Assembly (NCBI RefSeq): GCF_033568475.1
Contig: NC_133121.1
Coordinates: 128,682,375-128,746,374 of the forward strand
Source: Henckelia pumila
Taxonomy: Eukaryota; Streptophyta; Magnoliopsida; Lamiales; Gesneriaceae
DNA length: 64,000 nucleotides
Reading direction: 5' to 3'
In this document: piece by piece, positions 58,987-64,000 of the stretch
Position numbering within the stretch: position 1 is the stretch's first letter
How the letters are laid out: every line of letters begins with the position of its first letter
The notes under the pieces: model-generated
Seen by the model: the letters and a program-made list of their open reading frames with translations, nothing else
Databases searched by the model: none
Told to the model about the DNA's origin: nothing
Program-made: the position numbers and the translations under genes

Positions 58987-60472
58987 CAGGTCGTTCTTTG
59001 ATCAAACGATTAAAATTAATCGATTGTACAAAATTTTTAGCCTCGATTTTTTGAAAACAAAACGAATTTTTAAATTAAAATTTTGAAGGAAACAGGGCAT
59101 CACGAGCAGCGATCGCTGCCCTGGGCAGCGCGGCAGCCCTGTCCCACGTGGAGGCGGGGCTGCCCAGGAATGTCCCGGGCAGTCCGAAAAAAAATTAAAA
59201 TTAAAATTTTTTAAGAATTTGAAATTTTTGAAATTTTAGTTTTTGGTCCGATCGAAAATTGTTTTTGATTGGTCCACGAGGCGTCTGGTCAAATTGTTTG
59301 AGTCCGAAATTTTTAAAATTGATTTTTGGATAAATTTGAATTTTTTGAAAATTTATAAATTTTATCCGTTAAATTAGATTTTATAAAATTAATTATTTTG
59401 GTACAATTGATGATAAGATATGATCTTATGAAAGGATAAGATAAAATTTGATTTTATCTTTTTAATTATGATGTCATTGCATGTTATCCAATTATTTAAT
59501 TATTGAATTAATTATTGGATAAAAGGATGATCGATTGCCATGACCAATATTGTAGGTGTATGTTAGGTTGTTTATATTTGGTTTTATTGTTGTTGGATTT
59601 TATTAATGGGCTTGGTTTATGGCCCAATTTGAATTGTCATTTGTAATAAAAAGTGGGCCTGGTTTATGGCCCGTTCCCACCCTTAAATATGTATCCCCTA
59701 GGATTGGACTTAGACTCGTGATTGGCAACCACGGGTCGATTAGTTATTGGGGTCGATCATCCTTTAAATAATATATGATATTATTGTTGTATGCATGCTT
59801 AAACTAAATTGTATGAATCCCGCAAACATACAAATACTAAATGATGAGACAATTTTCAAAATTAAAAAATCCCTCATTTTAAATATGATTTAAAATTGAT
59901 ATCAAGATAAATAAAGGGAATTTAAATATTGTTTAAATGTTCCTACCTTCCATCAACGATCAATGTATGAGATGCTATCCGCAGGCACGGTCTGGCTCAT
60001 ATTATTGGGGGGGGGGGGGGGTGCGTTCGTCGGAAAGCTGTACATTGGATCGACACAAGTTGTAAGTTGGGTGGAACTCCAATGGGATTGGCTCATATTA
60101 TTGAGGATCCACATGGCGACCGTCCATCACAACTTAATATTGATGGGTAATCTTGACATGTCACAATAAACGGCGTCATATTATTGGGCCCTTATTTGAC
60201 ATGAGGTAAAAACATGGGGATTTTTTTGGAAGCAATTGGGCTCTACCTTTTGAAAATTATGGTTGGCTGATATTATTCGGGACTGTGATTTGTCAATTGG
60301 ACTCCATGTTCTCATTAAAGAAAATAGTTTCTCGTTATCACTAGAGGGTAGTGAAATTGTTAAAATAGTGGGAGTGAAATTCATAAAATTAAATCTCGCC
60401 ATATTTTATGTCTTAGTAAATTAATTAAGCAATCACTGATTATTGTCTGTTTCTTTTCATTATTTCATTACA
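58987..60472 (+). other. Copia untranslated leader, with G15 run
   Basis: About 1.5 kb between the primer site and the gag ATG without a supported gene. A GC-rich block (59100-59180, repeated GGGCAGC/GCTGCCC) is self-complementary. A run of 15 G lies at 60007-60021. The block TGGCTCATATTATTG occurs at both 59992 and 60089, a local duplication of about 100 bp that includes the G run. Confidence 0.6.
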
Positions 60473-61497
60473 ATGAATTCACGCAATCCACTATACTCAA
60501 TTCTCGAACAAAGCAAATTGACTGGCGCAAACTATACGGAATGGTTCCGTAAATTAAAGATTGTTCTAAACTCGGAGAAAATTTTCTACGTGTTAGAAAA
60601 GAATCCTCCAAAGGAAGCACCGACTAATATAAGTCCGGAAGAATTGGTAAAACTTGATCAATGGTGGGACCATGATATCAAGGCTAAATGCTAAATGCAA
60701 GCTTCAATGTCTGATGAACTCCAGAGGCGATTTGAGGATGCCGTGAATGCTGCTGACATACACATGCACCTCAAGGAATTTTTTGGAGCTCAGTCAAGGT
60801 CGGAGAGGTATGCCACCGTCAAAGAGCTCATGACATGCCGCATGCGAGATGGGACTTCTGTCCGTGAGCATGGGGTACACATGATTGGGCTAATTGAAAA
60901 GTTGGTAACACTCGATTTGACATTGGAGCATGAATTGAATACGGACTTATTGCTTCTTTCACTTCCTTCGTCGTTTGACGGATTTGTGGTGAATTCAATA
61001 TGAACAATATAGAGGCCACCCTTGAAGAGATGGTCAATATGCTTGTGTCTTATGAGGCCACATTAAAGAAGGAAAAACCGGTACTCTTGGTTGGCTCCTC
61101 TTCTTACTCCAAGAAGGGGCCAAGTGGAAAGGGTAAGAAACGTTCTGCCCCACCCAAGAAAATTGTACCAAAGAAGAAGGGCAAGACAAAAGCTTCAAAC
61201 GTGAACATATCTGGAGATGTTTGCCATCACTGCAAGAAACCCGGTCATTGGAAACGTAACTGCAAGGAATACCTCGAGCAGTTACGAACTGAAAAGGGTA
61301 TGTTTTACATTGAAATAAATGTTTCACTTAATACTATTTCTTGGTTATTGGATACCGGATGTGGATCTCACATTTGCAATGATTTGCAGGTGATGACAAG
61401 AAGTAATATGCTTAGGATGGGTGAGACCCAGCTGAGGCTCGGAAATGGTTCCAGAGTTGAAGCCAAAGCAGTGGGAGACGTTTATTTAGTTTTGTAG
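60473..61497 (+). pseudogene. Copia gag and protease region, broken
   Basis: ATG at 60473 opens MNSRNPLYSILEQSKLTG, the copia gag start (UBN2 type). A TAA at 60692-60694 interrupts it. The same frame continues (MQASMSDELQRRFEDAV) to a frameshift near 60995, after SLPSSFDGFV. The next frame carries MNNIEATLEEMVNMLVSYE, a Lys-rich segment, the CCHC knuckle CHHCKKPGHWKRNC and the protease active site (LLDTGCGSHIC), then a TAG at 61495-61497. Three lesions in one kilobase. Confidence 0.88.
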
Positions 61498-61533
61498 AAC
61501 GATTTTAAGTTACTTTTAAGATATGTTTTATTT

Positions 61534-62994
61534 GTGCCAGATTTGATTAAAAACATTATTTCTGTTTCTATGCTTGATAGAGATGGTTTTTCTTGCAATT
61601 TTGTGAATGAGATTTGCAATATTTACAAGAATGAATGTTTAATTGGAAATGGACAACTTGAAAACGATCTATATAACTTAAAATTAAAAGACGTTCCAAT
61701 TAATTATGTTGATAAACCGATAACAACAAATAAAAGGAAAAACGATAGTCAAAACCCAGCAAACCTTTGGCATGCTAGGCTAGGTCACATTTCCTCAAGG
61801 AGGATGAACAAGCTAGTGGGAGAGGGCATGTTTGATATGTCTGATATTAACTCTCTACCTACTTGTGAGTCCTGCCTAAAAGGAAAAATGACTAAATCTC
61901 CTTTTAAAGGAAAACCTGAGCGTAGTCAAAATCTGTTGGATTTGATCCATACAGATGTTTGTGGTCCATTTAGTATTGGTACTAAATTTGGACACACCTA
62001 CTTCATTACCTTTACTGATGATTTTTCTAGGTATGAGTATTTATATTTGATGAAATATAAGTCTGAAGAATTTGAAAAGTTCAAAGAATTCAAGGCTGAA
62101 GTAGAGAACAAACTAGGAAAAAGTATTAAAGCACTTCGATCGGATCGAGGTGGAGAATACCGAGTTTTTGGACTATCTAAAAGAGAATGGGATTCTCTCT
62201 CAGTGGACTCCTCCTATGACACCTCAGCTCAATGGTGTTTCGGAGCATCGAAATCAAACTTTGTTGGACATGGTTCGATCTATGATGAGCTTCACTGAGC
62301 TCCTACCTTCGTTTTGGGGCTATGCGCTTGAAACGGCGGTATTGTTGTTAACAATGTCCACACTAAAGTAGTAGATAAAACTCCATACGAGTTATGGAAT
62401 GACAAAGCTCCTAAGTATTCGTAATTAAGGATTTGGGGATGTCCTGCTTACGTGAAGCGGACAGTAGGAGATAAGTTGAATAGTCGATCCACCTTATGTT
62501 ATTTTGTAGGATATCCGAAGAATTCAATCGGATATTATTTCTATCATCCTAATGAAACAAAAATGTTTGTTTCGAGGAATGCCACCTTCATGGAGAAGAA
62601 GTTCTTACTTGATAATAAAGGCAAGATGATGGAACTCGAAGAAATTCGAGAAGAACCAGAGATACAAAATAACGATCCCACATCTCAGGAACCATTAAAC
62701 GACACGCCTCTTTCTAGAAAATCCGAGAGGATTTCTAGACCTCCTATTCGATATGGTCTGCTTCTTGAAGGGGATCAAAATGAACCCGACATTGGATGTG
62801 ATCCAAGAAACTTCAAGGAAGCAATTTCTGATGCAGATTCGAATTTATGGCTTGAAGCTATGCAGTCGGAAATAGACTCGATGCATACAAACCAAGTTTG
62901 GTCTTTAGTAGATCCTCCCAATGGAATTGTTCCAATAGGGTGTAAATGGATCTACAAGAGAAAACTTGGGCCTGATGGTAAGGTATTGACCTAA
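61534..62994 (+). pseudogene. Copia integrase region, broken
   Basis: The GAG-pre-integrase module (NLWHARLGHISSRRM, CESCLKGKMTKSPF) and integrase core (DLIHTDVCGPF, FITFTDDFSRY, ALRSDRGGEY) lie in frame to about 62155, where a frameshift moves to the frame of 62150-62371 (PQLNGVSEHRNQTLLDMVR). Another shift near 62345 and a TAA at 62422-62424 precede the last ORF (62452-62994; FVGYPKNSIGYYFYHP, then the linker and RT start GCKWIYKRKLGPDG). It ends at a frame change near 62992. Confidence 0.87.
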
Positions 62995-64000
62995 GGCACG
63001 ATTGGTCGCAAAAGGTTATACTCAAAGACAAGGAGTTGACTATGATGAAACCTTTTCACCAGTTGCAATGTTCAAGTCCATAAGAATCCTTATTGCCATA
63101 GCAGCTTGGTATGACTATGAGATATGGCAAATGGATATGAAGACTGCATTTCTTAATGGAAACATTAAGGAAGAGATCTATATGATGCAGCCCGAGGGAT
63201 TCACATCTATGGGAAGCGAGCATAAGGTATGCAAGCTTCAGAGATCAATATATGGTCTCAAACAAGCATCAAGAAGTTGGAACCAGAAATTTGATGAAAC
63301 AATAAAGGACTTTGGTTTCATCAAAAACCCGGAGGAACCGTGCGTGTACAAGAAAGTAGTTAAGGATGCGGTGACGTTCTTAGTGCTTTATGTTGATAAC
63401 ATCCTACTCATTGGGAATGACGTAGGGATGTTGCAGTCAACGAAGATATGGTTATCAGGTAGATTCTTGATGAAGGATTTGGGTGAGGCCTCCTATATTC
63501 TAGGGATACAGATCTATAGAGATAGATCTAAGAGAATGATAGGACTCACTCAAGCAACCTACATCGACACTATATTGAAAAGGTTTTCAATGGATGAGTC
63601 CAAGAGAGGACATCTACCTATGTGTCATGGAGTTTCTCTATCCAAGTCTATGTGTCCCAAGACTGACGAAGAGATAGAGAAAATGACACACATATCATAT
63701 GCGTTAGCCATAGGTAGTATTATGTATGGGATGATATTTACCAGACCGGATGTAGCCTTTGCTCTGAGTGTCACGAGCAGATATCAGGCCAACCCCGGTC
63801 AAATGCATTGGAAAGCTGTGAAGGATATTCTTAAGTACTTGAGAAGGACTAAGAATATATTCATGGTTTATGGAGGAAGAGAATTGAAATTGGAAGGCTA
63901 TACCGACTCTAGCTTCCAAAGCGACGTGGATGACTCGAAGTCAACCTCTGGATTTGTGTTCATGCTCAATGGCGGTGCTGTCTCTTGGAAGAGTTCCAAG
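62993..64000 (+). pseudogene. Copia reverse transcriptase and RNase H, open to window end
   Basis: From 62993 a frame of 336 codons is open to the window edge. RT motifs: RLVAKGYTQRQGVDYDETF, QMDMKTAFLNGNIKEEIYM, PEGF, SIYGLKQASRSWN and YVDNILLIGND. The catalytic YVDD motif reads YVDN: its second Asp is Asn (GAT AAC). RNase H begins at GYTDSSFQSD and runs to AVSWKSSK at the edge. The frame itself has no stop but is disconnected from the integrase frame and lacks a key RT residue. Confidence 0.88.

Larger units (their letters stand above)
57087..64000 (+). mobile_element. Ty1/copia element, 3' end beyond window
   Basis: Plus-strand copia element inserted in the outer gypsy 5' LTR. The 5' LTR (57087-58973), primer-binding site, long leader, gag, protease, integrase, RT and the start of RNase H are seen in copia order (integrase before RT). 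It runs off the window in RNase H, so the 3' LTR is not visible. The coding region has at least seven lesions and is dead as written. Confidence 0.92.

Overview
This window is nuclear DNA from a flowering plant, almost certainly a eudicot. It is strongly AT-rich, has spliced genes with GT-AG introns, and is crowded with plant transposons. Three well-formed host genes are present. The N-terminal half of the 896-residue protein at 597-3287 resembles a lineage-specific protein family I associate with Gesneriaceae (Lamiales, Dorcoceras-like). That placement is an inference from memory and not a search result.

Layout. 1-4517 is the 3' part of a plus-strand LTR retroelement: a long non-pol ORF, a polypurine tract and a 1,038-bp LTR. 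A partial ORF on the opposite strand (1-263) is divergent from it. 4518-10071 is AT-rich and holds one small gene (7847-8083, minus) with a Tourist-like MITE 8 bp upstream of its ATG. 10072-13426 (minus) is a complete four-coding-exon JAR1/GH3.11-type jasmonoyl-amino acid synthetase gene with a likely leader intron. 13427-23857 is gene-poor and contains three hAT-type elements, a LINE RNase H relic and an isolated promoter-like module. 24058-28111 (plus) is a complete eight-exon ADNT1-type mitochondrial adenine nucleotide carrier. 28112-34500 is low-complexity DNA with degenerate ~730-bp tandem units, a SINE-like piece, a 145-bp tandem duplication and a palindromic MITE between (TA)n tracts. 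35083-37220 (minus) is a two-exon plant MLKL gene (HeLo domain plus pseudokinase). 38021-41885 is a whole Mutator-like element with long TIRs, a perfect 10-bp target duplication and a damaged transposase gene.

41934-64000 is a three-layer retrotransposon nest. The outer Ty3/gypsy element (minus) runs from its 3' LTR at 41934-44064 to the start of its 5' LTR at 56865-57086. A second Ty3/gypsy element (46969-54661, minus) sits inside the pol gene of the outer one with a perfect AGTTC duplication and two ~1.5-kb LTRs. A Ty1/copia element (plus, from 57087) interrupts the outer 5' LTR and runs off the window end. All three carry stops and/or frameshifts.

The three host genes touch jasmonate hormone activation, mitochondrial nucleotide transport and immune cell death. 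Nothing shows that they act together. The features most worth a second look are the large ORF and its antisense neighbour in the first retroelement, the array of 15-bp palindromes immediately upstream of the TATA box in the inner gypsy LTR, the in-frame TAG codons in both gypsy gag genes, the plant MLKL gene, and the two large inverted or tandem repeat structures near 34 kb. All exon boundaries were read by hand from splice consensus, frame and family pattern. No alignment or database search was run.
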